A stretch of 64,000 nucleotides of DNA from Mycoplasmataceae bacterium (GTDB lineage Bacteria; Bacillota_I; Bacilli_A; Mycoplasmatales; Mycoplasmoidaceae), in contig JAITNN010000019.1 of assembly GCA_031290395.1 (NCBI GenBank), forward strand, positions 25,430 to 89,429. Reading direction: 5' to 3'. This document shows positions 48,699 to 57,704 of the stretch, one piece after another. Made by a program: the position numbers and the translations under genes. The notes beneath the pieces are model-generated. The model was not told the DNA's origin. It worked only from the letters and a program-made list of their open reading frames with translations, and made no database searches. Numbering within the stretch: position 1 is the stretch's first letter; the number at the start of each line of letters is the position of its first letter.

Positions 48699-49583
48699 AT
48701 GCAAATTTTTACACATACATTAAACAATTACCAATTAGATAAAGTTACCAAACTTTTAGAGCAATACAAAGTATCTAACCCAGGGAATAAGAATTTACTT
48801 TATTTTTATAAAGTTGGTAAGAAAACCGTTAGTATTTTTAAAACATATAAGATGATGATCCAAGGACCTGATGCAGATCAATATGGTAAATCGTTAATAG
48901 ATGGTGCTAATGTTCAGGAAATTAAAAAATTAAGCTCTAACTACATTGGTTGTGATGAGGTTGGTGTTGGAGATTATTTTGGTGGGCTCATCACTTGCGC
49001 GGTATATTTAGAAAAATCTAATGAAAATACATTACGCGCAATTGGAGTTAGAGATTCTAAGGACTTAACTGATATTCAAATGATTATGATGTTTCCTAAA
49101 TTAATCAAATTAGTTAAATATGCTTGCTTGGTGTACTCCCCAGAAAAATATAATGAACTCATTGGTAAATTTAAGAATACCCATGCGATAAAGACCTGCA
49201 TGCACGACAAGACGATTAAACAACTTGTAAAAAAAGAAAATCTAAGTGGCGATGTTTCGGTTGTGATGGATCAATATGCCTCACGCGAAACTTATTATTC
49301 TTATTTTAAAAAGTTAAATATTGATAATCCATACCCAATTACGCGATTTGAAACTAAAGCTGAAAATAAGTATTTAGCAGTGGCGGCCGCCAGCATTATT
49401 GCTCGTGTTGCTTTTTTAAAACAAATTGAAGATTTAAGCAAACAGGCACACACACGTTTATTATTGGGTTCATCTAATCCAAAAATCATCGGTCAAGCTA
49501 AACAAATATATTTAAATGGTGGTCGCCCATTATTAAATAAATTTGTAAAAATAGATTTTGCGACTACCAAAAAGGTGGTTTAA
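48699..49583 (+). CDS. rnhC: ribonuclease HIII
   Basis: A 294-residue RNase HIII: N-terminal TBP-like substrate domain, then Y-I-G-C-D-E-V-G-V-G-D-Y-F-G with the catalytic Asp/Glu, V-R-D-S-K-D-L-T, and A-A-A-S-I-I-A-R. It removes RNA from RNA-DNA hybrids. The ATG at 48699 is preferred; a longer frame upstream overlaps the promoter. Confidence 0.92.
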   Translation: MQIFTHTLNNYQLDKVTKLLEQYKVSNPGNKNLLYFYKVGKKTVSIFKTYKMMIQGPDADQYGKSLIDGANVQEIKKLSSNYIGCDEVGVGDYFGGLITCAVYLEKSNENTLRAIGVRDSKDLTDIQMIMMFPKLIKLVKYACLVYSPEKYNELIGKFKNTHAIKTCMHDKTIKQLVKKENLSGDVSVVMDQYASRETYYSYFKKLNIDNPYPITRFETKAENKYLAVAAASIIARVAFLKQIEDLSKQAHTRLLLGSSNPKIIGQAKQIYLNGGRPLLNKFVKIDFATTKKVV

Positions 49584-49585
49584 AT

Positions 49586-50230
49586 ATGAAAATTACAGAC
49601 AATATATATTCATTAGATTTTGCAACACACTCGCATGCATTCTTGATTAATGAAAACGGTAGGTTCACTATGATCGACACAGGGTTGAAAACAAATATTA
49701 ATAAGATAATTATGGAGTTACATAGTTTCGCAATTGGTGAAGAAGATATCAAGAATATATTATTAACACACGGCGATGTGGATCACATTGGTAATCTCAA
49801 AAACCTTCAGAAACGGTTAAATTGCTCGATTTATGCCGATATCAATGAAATACCTTACTTGGCTAAGAAAAAACGATATAGCTTACGTAAATGGTTGTTT
49901 AAAGTCATATTGCACATCCCCAAATTTGAACAAATCAAACCCTTGCCTAAAAAACAAATTGGTGATATTGAAATAATTAAAACACCAGGTCACACACCAG
50001 GCCATGTATGTTATAAATATCAAGATTACATGTTCGTGGGTGATTTAATTAATACGCGAGGTGGCAAGATTCAACAAATGAGTGAAAAGTTTACAATGGA
50101 TCAACCGCAATCGTTGCAATCTATTAAAGCGATTGATATGTCTAATATTAAATATATATGTCCTGCCCATGGCGATATTATTAATGCCCATCCACAATGA
50201 GAAGAGTTTATTAGAGGGTTATCAAATTAA
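49586..50230 (+). CDS. metallo-beta-lactamase-fold hydrolase
   Basis: A 214-residue protein with M-I-D-T-G, L-T-H-G-D-V-D-H-I-G-N (HxHxDH with Gly for the first-position variant), T-P-G-H-T-P-G-H, V-G-D-L-I and C-P-A-H-G-D. It resembles glyoxalase II-type hydrolases. Substrate unknown. It begins 2 bases after rnhC. Confidence 0.85.
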
Positions 50231-50269
50231 CACATATAATGATACATACAAATATTAGGAGAAAATACA

Positions 50270-50344
50270 ATGGCAGCTAAGAAAAAAGCTCCAGCTAAGA
50301 AATCATGTTCAAGTGGTTGCAGCTGTGGTAAGAAAAAAAGATAG
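50270..50344 (+). CDS. 24-residue Lys/Cys-rich peptide
   Basis: A peptide of Lys/Ala-rich halves around C-S-S-G-C-S-C-G, which could bind a metal. It has an excellent Shine-Dalgarno sequence (TTAGGAG) and its own terminator overlapping the stop, so it looks like a real, possibly abundant, gene. Function unknown. Confidence 0.55.
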   Translation: MAAKKKAPAKKSCSSGCSCGKKKR

Positions 50345-50363
50345 TCGAAAGATTATCTTTTTT
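50334..50363 (+). terminator. terminator after the Lys/Cys-rich peptide
   Basis: AAAAAAGATA and TATCTTTTTT pair around GTCGAAAGAT. The same sequence recurs at 53446-53476. Confidence 0.85.
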
Positions 50364-50486
50364 GTTATAGAGTCTTTTAATAATCTTGTAAGAGCAATAC
50401 ACAATTTCAAAAGCGTTTGATATTGCATATACTAATGTGTATGAATACACGCACGACATTTGGAAATTGATAGCGAATTTATGCTT

Positions 50487-51077
50487 TTAGATTACATTTA
50501 CAAAAAGTACAACAATAAAGGCGCACACCGAAACAATTAACGCAAATAAAGGTATTCAAAGATTTGTTAATTTTTTAAATGTCCATTTCTTTTTTTCAAT
50601 AAAGTATTTTAATCCGTCGTTCGTTAGAGTTACTTGATAAATGCTTGAAGTTGAGTTATTTTTATGAGATTCTTTCGTTATTAAACCATTCAATTTTAAA
50701 ATAACGAAACATTTTTCAGGCATATTTTTAATATCGATTTGCGGCAAGAACCTTTCGCCATCATGAAGAATTCATTCATTTCAATCAGATTTACTTCTCG
50801 TAAGCTTTATGATGACTTTTAATCATTTTTCTGCGGTGAGCGTGACTGCCATTTTTCATAAATATTTTTTATTTTTATAGGCATCAACCATATATGTTTT
50901 TTCAAATTTCTTCTTGCACTTACGGCATTTATAGAACTCTGTATATCTATATTTTTTGATGTGGAATAGTCTATATATTCTATTCCTCAATTTTACATTT
51001 TCACTGTAACAACTATCACAATGTACGGTTGATCCATCTCATCTTTGGAAGTGCTTGTAGTTATTAGACTTACACAT
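50487..51077 (-). CDS. zinc-finger, winged-helix, membrane-anchored protein
   Basis: A 196-residue protein. Residues 1-60 hold two cysteine pairs (C-D-S-C and C-R-K-C), probably a zinc finger. A Trp-rich linker follows, then residues 100-165 resemble a winged helix (C-F-V-I-L-K-L-N-G-L-I-T-K-E-S). A single membrane segment ends the protein. It starts 2 bases after the Ig-like lipoprotein gene and is probably co-expressed with it. A membrane-bound regulator is plausible but unproven. Confidence 0.6.
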
Positions 51078-51079
51078 TA

Positions 51080-52972
51080 TTAAAACCAAATACAAATATA
51101 AATGCTACATGTAACATTTGGGTTAGCAACAGATGAGAATACCAAATGGTAATCATGGGGAAATACACTAGGAGGAACTTGCGACTCTCAATTTCAACAA
51201 ATTTTATTTTTTGGTCTATCATATTCAATCCAAGAAGGAGTTGGTCAATCGGGGTCATCTGAAATTAACTTAGCTTCATAATCTTGGTTAGATGTGCCAG
51301 ATACTGAAACATTTCATGGATGTTCTTCTTCTTTATAACCGAAATCCACAATATGAATGTCATCGTCCCCTCCAGTTACTGAAATACCAACTGTTGTAAT
51401 GGTTAAACCTATTGTCGCTGATTCTGCAAATTTGCTTGGATCTGCTAAAGATGTCGCTCTAATCTTGAATAAGTAACTGCTATTTTTCGCTGAATTTGTT
51501 CAATGAACCTTCCTATCAATGCTATCAAAGTATAACCATGTCGGCAAGTCAATAGTGCCTAATTTTACGAAACTTCAAATTACCCCTTGATTGGTCGTGC
51601 CTGTGATAATAGTAGATCATTGATTATTTTCGTTACCATCCATATTAGAATATCCAGTCATTGTTGTATCCCCACCAGATAATGTTATTCCTACGCTACC
51701 GTCGGTTATGGTCAATGTTATGAGATCAGAAAACCCATACAAGGTTGAATCAGCAACTGAAGTTGCTTTTACTTGAAAATGGAACTCACCCTCTTCGCTA
51801 GGAGATGATCAATATATTTTATTAGTGCTTGAATCAAAATTTAACCAATTTGGTTTTGTTATTCCGTCCGTCATGTCTATTTCACAAACAACAGATTGGT
51901 CGACTTCTCCATCCACTGCAAAACTTCATGCATTATTTTCAATAGATGATGTTTCATATGCACCAGTTAGTAATGTATCCCCACCAGCAACATTGACCCC
52001 ATAGTGAACATTTAGAGTAACATCTAATTTTTGAATGTTATTATTGTAATAAGATTTTTCTTCTAAAGCTTGTATTGTAAATTTATATATTCCAACTTCT
52101 ATTTCATTTGAAATAATAACGGTATTGCTACCATTTGGTATATTTATTTTTTCATTATGTTGTCCATATAAAGATCATTGTATGACTGCATTAGGTGGTA
52201 GTTCAGTAGTACTCAAAGTGTATGTGTGTCCAGCCCCGGCGTATAACATCTCTTGTGATTGTATGCCATCAATATCAAACGGTGGCAAGTCTCCATTGTT
52301 TACCACGAGAGATGTATTTAATACAGCGCTTTTAGAATCGTAATATTGTTTGATTACTGTAGCTGTTAATTGAAAATTATATGTGCCTGGATTTAAGCCA
52401 TTTACAATCCTTAATTTTGCACCATCAATTTGAATCTTGTCAGTTGATGAACTCGACAAGGAATATGTTATGCTATCTGGTGTTGGGTATAAATTATTTG
52501 TGTGCAAATTAAATTCACGTGTATCATACCCATAAGTTAATGTAGTTCATCCGTCAATACCTATACTAAAATTAGAAAATTGATGGTCAGTAATCTGCAA
52601 TGTTATGTCTTTTATAATGGTTTTATCTTTGTAGTTTGGCTTAGACGCATGAGCATGAATTTTAAAAGAGTAAACTCCAGGCATTAAACCGGAACTTATC
52701 GTGAGTCTATTTAGATCTATAGATATGTAATTAGAGATTTGTCCAGTTGTCGACCAAATAATTGTTGTGTCCGTTAATATTGTTGTTGTTGATAATGAGT
52801 AAGCATGTGAAGTGTATTCATATTCATATTTAATTGAATTATCTATACCCAATATTTCAAAATTTGGTAACTCCGTTTTACCGCAGCTCGTTATACCAAA
52901 CATAGAAACTCCCATAGTTGCACCTAATGTTAGAATAGACGAGCAGCAAAATAGAATTTTTCTTTTCTTCAT
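51080..52972 (-). CDS. large Ig-like repeat surface lipoprotein, paralogue 1
   Basis: A 630-residue lipoprotein with lipobox G-I-T-S-C at about residue 30. Multiple beta-rich repeats follow, of two kinds: about 85-residue units with G-x-x-P-G-x-Y-x-F-x-I/L-x-A-x-A, and units with G-G-D-T-x-x-x-G-Y. Both are immunoglobulin/cadherin-like. The paralogue at 57705-59654 is colinear with it. It is likely a major surface antigen or adhesin. Rich in UGA tryptophans. Preceded by a 54-residue gene and followed by the zinc-finger gene. Confidence 0.8.
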
Positions 52973-52975
52973 TAT

Positions 52976-53140
52976 TTACTGAGAATTTTTCAAAATTAAA
53001 ACTACCGGTACTTCTTTTTGACCATCTTTGCTTTTTAGCATAATACAATCATGATGCTTCAAACCTAACGACAATAAATAATTTATTTGGGCATCTTTTG
53101 GCAACGCTTTATATTCTTCAAGATTTAACAATTTAACCAT
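52976..53140 (-). CDS. small hypothetical protein
   Basis: A 54-residue protein (M-V-K-L-L-N-L-E-E-Y-K ... K-S-K-D-G-Q-K-E-V-P-V-V-L) with no signal or membrane part. It ends 3 bases before the lipoprotein start and so probably leads the lipoprotein transcript. It lies divergent to an XRE regulator across a dyad that could control both. Function unknown. Confidence 0.55.
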   Translation of the reverse strand: MVKLLNLEEYKALPKDAQINYLLSLGLKHHDCIMLKSKDGQKEVPVVLILKNSQ

Positions 53141-53161
53141 ACTTCGACATTATACCTTAAT

Positions 53162-53192
53162 TTGCACAAAATGTCGTTGTTATATTGTGCAA
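53162..53192. promoter_or_regulatory. dyad operator before the XRE gene
   Basis: TTGCACAA and TTGTGCAA flank 15 bases just upstream of the XRE gene at 53212. Such a dyad next to an XRE gene is typical of autoregulation. It also lies upstream of the divergent lipoprotein unit. Confidence 0.55.
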
Positions 53193-53211
53193 GTTTCCAT
53201 ACTATATTGTT

Positions 53212-53433
53212 ATGACTGAAAAACAAATAACTACTCAAGTTTCTAATAAAATTAAGCAAATGAGAAATGCCAAGAAGTTGAGCCAATTACAAATGAGCTT
53301 AAAAATAGGCGATCATTCATACATTTCTAAATTAGAAACTGGAACCCGTGTTCCAAATTTGAAATCACTTTATAAAGTTGTTTACATTGGATTAGATTCA
53401 ACTTTTGCAGAATTTTTCAAAGACTTTAAATAA
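53212..53433 (+). CDS. XRE-family regulator
   Basis: A 73-residue single-domain helix-turn-helix protein (I-K-Q-M-R-N-A-K-K-L-S-Q-L-Q-M-S ... H-S-Y-I-S-K-L-E-T-G-T-R-V-P). Its closest analogue in the window is the restriction controller at 12367. Divergent from the lipoprotein unit, with a dyad between them, so it may regulate that unit. Its own terminator follows at once. Confidence 0.8.
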   Translation: MTEKQITTQVSNKIKQMRNAKKLSQLQMSLKIGDHSYISKLETGTRVPNLKSLYKVVYIGLDSTFAEFFKDFK

Positions 53434-53445
53434 CTGAGCGTAAAT

Positions 53446-53476
53446 AAAAAAAGATAGTCGAAAGATTATCTTTTTT
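53446..53476. terminator. terminator shared by the XRE gene and trxA
   Basis: Same stem as at 50334-50363: AAAAAAGATA/TATCTTTTTT with loop GTCGAAAGAT. It overlaps the last codons of trxA on the minus strand. Confidence 0.85.
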
Positions 53477-53783
53477 GTTTATTGATAAAATCAATAATGC
53501 GTTCTTTTGGTAAATAACCATTGAAGAAATTTAATGGTTTACCATCTTTAAATAAATAAACGGTTGGAATAGACTGAATGTGAAATGCTTGCGCTGCATC
53601 GCTTGCTTGATCAACATCAATTTTTACAAATTTAATGTCGTTAATATTTTCAGATATCTCTTCAATGATTGGTGCAAGCATTTTACATGGTCCACATCAA
53701 GTTGCATAAAAATCCACTAATGTATAACCGTTACTAGTAATGTCTGTTAAATCCTTTAAGGATGTTACTTGTTGAACACTCAT
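53466..53783 (-). CDS. trxA: thioredoxin
   Basis: A 105-residue thioredoxin: V-D-F-Y-A-T-W-C-G-P-C-K (the W is a UGA codon), K-I-D-V-D, and I-P-T-V-Y-L-F. The main thiol reductant. Its ATG overlaps the topA stop by one base. Confidence 0.93.
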
Positions 53784-55939
53784 TATGACTTTTTAGCTTT
53801 CTTAATAGTTTTACGTGTTGTTTTCTTTTTACTAAACTTGCCAAAAGTTCTTGGTTCGTTATTTTTGAATTCTACAACTTTACCATCTTTACCAACTTTG
53901 CGTAAGTAACGACATTTTGGGAATCCTGAGCAACCAACGAACGGTTCACCACGTTTGTTGTGTCTTTCAACTAAGTTTTTACCACAAAGTGGACATTTCT
54001 CATCTAACACAACTCGTTTTGGTGCATTTGGAAATTCAGCGTAATGACATTGTGGAAAACCAGAACAACCAATGAATTGGACTCCAGTTCTTTTAGATCT
54101 TCTATAAATTAATGCTTTACCACACTCAGGACATGGGCGACCAACTTGTTCTGGTTCTACCTCACGCATGTTTTCTTGAGCATTTTTTAATTCTTTATCA
54201 AATTTTGGTTTGAAATCGTCAAGAATTCATTCTTTTCATTTTTCATCGTGATTTGCAATGTCATCAAGATGTTCTTCCATTTTTTTCGTAAATTCTTGAT
54301 CAACTACTTCAGGAAAGTATTGACCCAATCCTTCAATAACAGTATTACCGATTGGTAACATTGTATAAGCACGACTATCCAATTTAGCATAGCCACGTTC
54401 CACAGCCATATTGGCCATTGATCGATATGTAGATGGTCGTCCAACACCAGCTTCATCCAAAGATTTAATTAAGCTCGCTTGATTGAATCTAGGTGGGGGC
54501 ATAGATGTATGCTCTTTAGCCTCGATTGATTTAGCTTTCATGTTCTGACCAACCCGAAGTTTGCTAATTTGAATGTCGTATTCGGTTTCCACATCTTCAT
54601 AGTGTTGATATATTTTTCGATAACCATCAAACATAAGACGACGGTTGTATGTATAGAATTTATTATCTTCGTTTTGCAAACGGACAATGGTTGTTTCATA
54701 ACGTGCTGGTGTCATGAAAGCAGCGACAGTGCGAATTCAAACTAGTTTGTATAGTGCATATTCTTCACGAGAAATTAGTGTCTTAAGTGAATCGGGCGTT
54801 ACAAATGGATCAATAATACGAATTGCCTCATGAGCATCTTGCACATTACCTTCATCTTTTTTTGGTGTTGCACCAAAGTGACGCATTTGGTAATATTTAT
54901 CTCCATATTTTTTCAAAATATATTCTTTAACATTTTCTGAAAATGTTTCAGAGATACGAGTGCTATCAGTACGAGGGTATGAAATTAATGCAGTATGTTC
55001 ACCTTTTATTTTAATACCTTCATATAAATGTTGAGCAGTGCTAGTAACACGGCCCACATTTCAGCCTAACTTATTAATCGCATCCTGTTGTAATGTGGAA
55101 GTTTTGTATGGTTCTCTAGGATTGCTATTTTTTTCAGTTGGATCATCAATGGAATAAATTTTGAATTGTTTGTCTAATTTATCAACGATGAGTTTTGCAC
55201 TAGCCTCATCGGCAAGGTCTACACCGCTACCTTCTTCTTCACCTTCGACTTTCGCTAATTGAACTTGTTTCTTTAAAGAAGTACTAATTTCACGAAGAAT
55301 TAATTTGGCTTCATTTTCTAATACTGCATCGACAGTTCATCATTTGCGTTCTTTAAATCTCTCAATTTCTTTTTCACGGTCATAAATAAACTTAAGTGCC
55401 ACACTTTGAACACGGCCAGCTGATGTACCACGAAGTTTTTGTCTAACTAGTTTTGATAAACTATAACCTACAAGACGGTCAAGGATACGTCTAGCAAATT
55501 GCGATTGTACCCAACGGATATCAATTTGCCTAGGCACTTCTAATGCTTTTAAGATAGCGGGTTTTGTAATTTCATTAAAAGTAATTCGGTAGCACTTTGC
55601 TTTATCTTTATCGTTAAGAATTTCATAAACATGTCATGCAATGGCTTCACCTTCACGGTCAGGGTCAGTTGCAAGATATATTTTTTCAGCTTTAGTTGCT
55701 GCTTCTTTTATTTCATTGATGATTTCTTGTTTAGATTTTTCACCACGAATACCACGCTTCTTGCCAGAAGGGATCACTCATTTTGGCTCTAATGTTTTTT
55801 CATCAAACCCCATACCTCTTGTTGATAAATCGCGAATGTGACCAATCGTTGCCATGATTTTGAAGTCTTCACCTTTAAGGTATTTGCCAATGGTTTCAAC
55901 TTTATTTGGTGACTCAATTATTAATAAATTCTTGCTCAT
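53783..55939 (-). CDS. topA: DNA topoisomerase I
   Basis: A 718-residue type IA topoisomerase. Toprim at the N-terminus (L-L-I-I-E-S-P-N-K-V-E-T ... D-P-D-R-E-G-E-A), the catalytic region S-Y-P-R-T-D-S-T-R-I with the active Tyr, G-V-G-R-P-S-T-Y-R-S-M, then two C-terminal zinc ribbons (C-P-E-C-G ... C-S-G-F-P-Q-C; C-P-L-C-G ... C-S-G-F-P-K-C) and a Lys/Arg-rich tail. It relaxes negative supercoils. A SWIB protein, fused to TopA in Chlamydia, is encoded separately at 5549. Confidence 0.95.
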
Positions 55940-56050
55940 ATATTATTAAGTATTATAGCAAATGTCAAAATACAACCATGAATACTATAAGATTGACCGC
56001 TTGGTATTGCCTAAAATAATCATGCCAAAAATGTTTTATAATAATTAAAT

Positions 56051-56212
56051 ATGGCATACTTTAAAAACACTAATGAATTGATAAAATATTTTGAAGATCA
56101 ACATTTAAAAATGATTAGTTCTCCAGTGACTGAGGAGAAAAAAGCTTTGTTTAAAAAATGACTTGCGGCAAAAAGAGCTAGAGAAGCGGCACGATACAAT
56201 ACAAAGGCATAA
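56051..56212 (+). CDS. tiny convergent partner protein, copy 4a
   Basis: A 53-residue protein (M-A-Y-F-K-N-T-N-E-L-I-K-Y-F-E) ending in an Arg/Ala-rich helix. A tandem paralogue follows after 13 bases. It has a TTGCCT/TATAAT-type promoter. It lacks the E-E-W motif of copies 1-3 but occupies the same place, facing a small FKVxAT gene. Function unknown. Confidence 0.6.
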
Positions 56213-56225
56213 ACGGTAAAATACT

Positions 56226-56354
56226 ATGGCATATTTTAAAAATACTGACGAACTAATAAAATATTTTGAAGCTAAGCATTTTGAACAGCTCAATGCACCA
56301 TTAAGCCTAGAAGGGCAAGCAATGCTTAAAAAGATACGAGATAAGAATAACTAA
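56226..56354 (+). CDS. tiny convergent partner protein, copy 4b
   Basis: A 42-residue tandem paralogue of the preceding gene (M-A-Y-F-K-N-T-D-E-L-I-K-Y-F-E). Its stop overlaps the stop of the convergent FKVxAT gene by 4 bases. Confidence 0.6.
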   Translation: MAYFKNTDELIKYFEAKHFEQLNAPLSLEGQAMLKKIRDKNN

Positions 56355-56506
56355 TCACTAGCTGTTTTCAAAGTTGTTTTATGTTTCCAATTTTTTGGAT
56401 CGCTTTCTAATAATAAATTTGCCGTGGCTTCCTTAAGGCTTTTTGCTTCTACATCCTTTGTAATTGTAGAAGTAGTAATTAATGTTGCTGTAACTTTGAA
56501 TTTCAT
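56351..56506 (-). CDS. small FKVxAT-family protein, copy 4
   Basis: A 51-residue protein starting M-K-F-K-V-T-A-T-L-I-T-T, with V-E-A-K-S-L-K-E-A-T and N-W-K. It is closest to copy 1: the first 8 residues differ at one position. It begins one base after the dprA-like gene stop, in the same transcript, and thus depends on the CGG promoter at 57233-57290. Function unknown. Confidence 0.75.
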   Translation of the reverse strand: MKFKVTATLITTSTITKDVEAKSLKEATANLLLESDPKNWKHKTTLKTASD

Positions 56507-56507
56507 A

Positions 56508-57224
56508 TTACACTCCACTAAAAATCGCTTTAAATTGTCCGATGTTTCAAATTAATTCAGCGTGGTGCTTTGTTCACACACTAACAATTGATTGATCGTA
56601 TTTATAAATAATTTTGTAAAGATGATTTCTCTCACGATGGCATAAAGCCAAATCATTCTGATATTGTTCACATTCGTCATAGTCGATAAAAAGTACCTTG
56701 TTTTCACTCCCTAATGTAATTCGATTTAATTTTTGGTCGTCATATTCTTCTTTTGGTTTTGTGTAGGTTTCACTTATGACTAAAGTGTTTGTACCATATA
56801 ACCCTTTGTAGTCGCTAGTAATACCTTGTTCCACAACGAAAACCGTGCGGTATCCCAGATCTGTCATTTTTTTAGCTGATTTATAGGTATTTTCGTTGAC
56901 TTGATATACAAATCCATACCCAAAATCATTTAAAGCGTCTAGAAATTCAATGTTGAATTTCTCCACACGACCAACGATGGTGATTAATGGTTGGTCTAAA
57001 TTGGAAAATTCCCCAACCCCAAAGATCACAAATGGTGGTTTATAAATTCGCTTTAAATGAACTGGATAGTTATTGTTAGTTATCGTTAGATAATCACATT
57101 TAATTTTGTTTTCTAGTTTGATTAAATTCACCCGGGGAATCTTAGTGTGTTCCTCCAAGGCATGGTATATTTTTTCTCAATTGCCATTCTGTTTAATGGC
57201 GACATATAGTAGAGCTGATTGCAT
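56508..57224 (-). CDS. dprA: divergent DprA/Smf-like protein
   Basis: A 238-residue protein aligned by eye with DprA: Y-P-V-H-L-K-R-I-Y-K-P-P-F-V-I-F-G-V-G matches Y-P-x-L-K-x-I-x-D-P-P-x-V-L-Y-V-x-G, followed by Q-P-L-I-T-I-V-G-R (V-A-I-V-G-T/S-R) and later Y-R-T-V-F-V-V-E-Q-G-I. The usual G-R-A loop is poorly conserved, so RecA-loading activity is uncertain. DprA protects incoming DNA and loads RecA. GTGGAGG precedes the ATG, and the recA-type CGG promoter lies upstream. Cotranscribed with the small FKVxAT gene downstream. Confidence 0.65.
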
Positions 57225-57232
57225 ATTGTTCC

Positions 57233-57290
57233 TCCACTTACTAATATGCCGAAAATATTTTTTTTAATTATTATTTTCAATAAATCGAAA
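57233..57290 (-). promoter_or_regulatory. shared CGG promoter, copy E (dprA)
   Basis: Minus-strand reading: ATTTATTGAAAATAATAATT, an A-tract, TATTTTCGG and CATATTAGTA, 24 bases before the ATG. Together with the remnant at 57328-57417 it copies the block upstream of the gene at 61505-61810. Confidence 0.75.
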
Positions 57291-57420
57291 TAACCTATGT
57301 ATTACATACATAGGTTAATTTTGAGAATTATTTTAATTTTAAAATTGCGATGCCATCGTCTAAATAAATAATTTTGACACTTAAACCATGGTTATCTAAA
57401 AATCATTTTCGGAAATTTTA
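57241..57420 (-). repeat. duplicated block: promoter, hairpin and methyltransferase tail
   Basis: About 180 bases nearly identical to 61836-62010: the CGG promoter, the AACCTATGTAT/ATACATAGGTT hairpin (57292-57316) and the last codons of the O-methyltransferase. It is the dprA-proximal copy. Confidence 0.8.
57328..57417 (-). pseudogene. C-terminal remnant of the O-methyltransferase
   Basis: 29 codons and a stop remain, reading N-F-R-K-W-F-L-D-N-H-G-L-S-V-K ... A-I-L-K-L-K, matching the last residues of the methyltransferase at 61922-62482 with a few changes. There is no upstream part. It is a passenger of the duplication that brought the promoter to dprA. Confidence 0.8.
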
Positions 57421-57429
57421 GGTTTCAAT

Positions 57430-57590
57430 GTTAATTTAAAGATTTGCTAGATAGTTCAAAGCGAAAATTAGTATAGTCTTATTAATTTCTGTTACTGACT
57501 ACTATATTTAGCATGTCGTTACGTATAACTTTTACAAAAATATGTTGCTATCGTCACTACAAGATGTCATTAATACATTTGATGATGTTA
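57430..57590. other. noncoding A/T-rich gap
   Basis: Between the methyltransferase remnant and the structured leader. I see no gene, hairpin or repeat of note. Confidence 0.4.
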
Positions 57591-57601
57591 GCCTATCGCG
57601 T

Positions 57602-57704
57602 GTGCAAGATTGGTATCCATGCATACGCATAATTCCTTATTAGGAAAAATAAGGAATTATGCCACTCTATGTAGATGTGGTATACGAGATGTGAAAAATG
57701 AAAA
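57602..57704 (+). promoter_or_regulatory. two-hairpin leader element, copy 3
   Basis: GCAAGATTGGTATCCATGCA, then stem GCATAATTCCTTAT/ATAAGGAATTATGC, then hairpin CCACTCTA/TAGATGTGG and TATACGAG, ending at the lipoprotein start (57705). Its linear parts are closest to copy 2, while its first stem is the longest after copy 1. Confidence 0.68.

Noticed and set aside
51070..51258. Separate 62-residue protein at the lipoprotein end
   Set aside because: Overlaps the lipoprotein's 3' part in another frame and has no ribosome site.
57404..57412. Another CGG promoter (ATTTTCGG) near 57400 and 62003
   Set aside because: The TTTTCGG there lies inside methyltransferase codons and its remnant, on the other strand, without the following TATTA.
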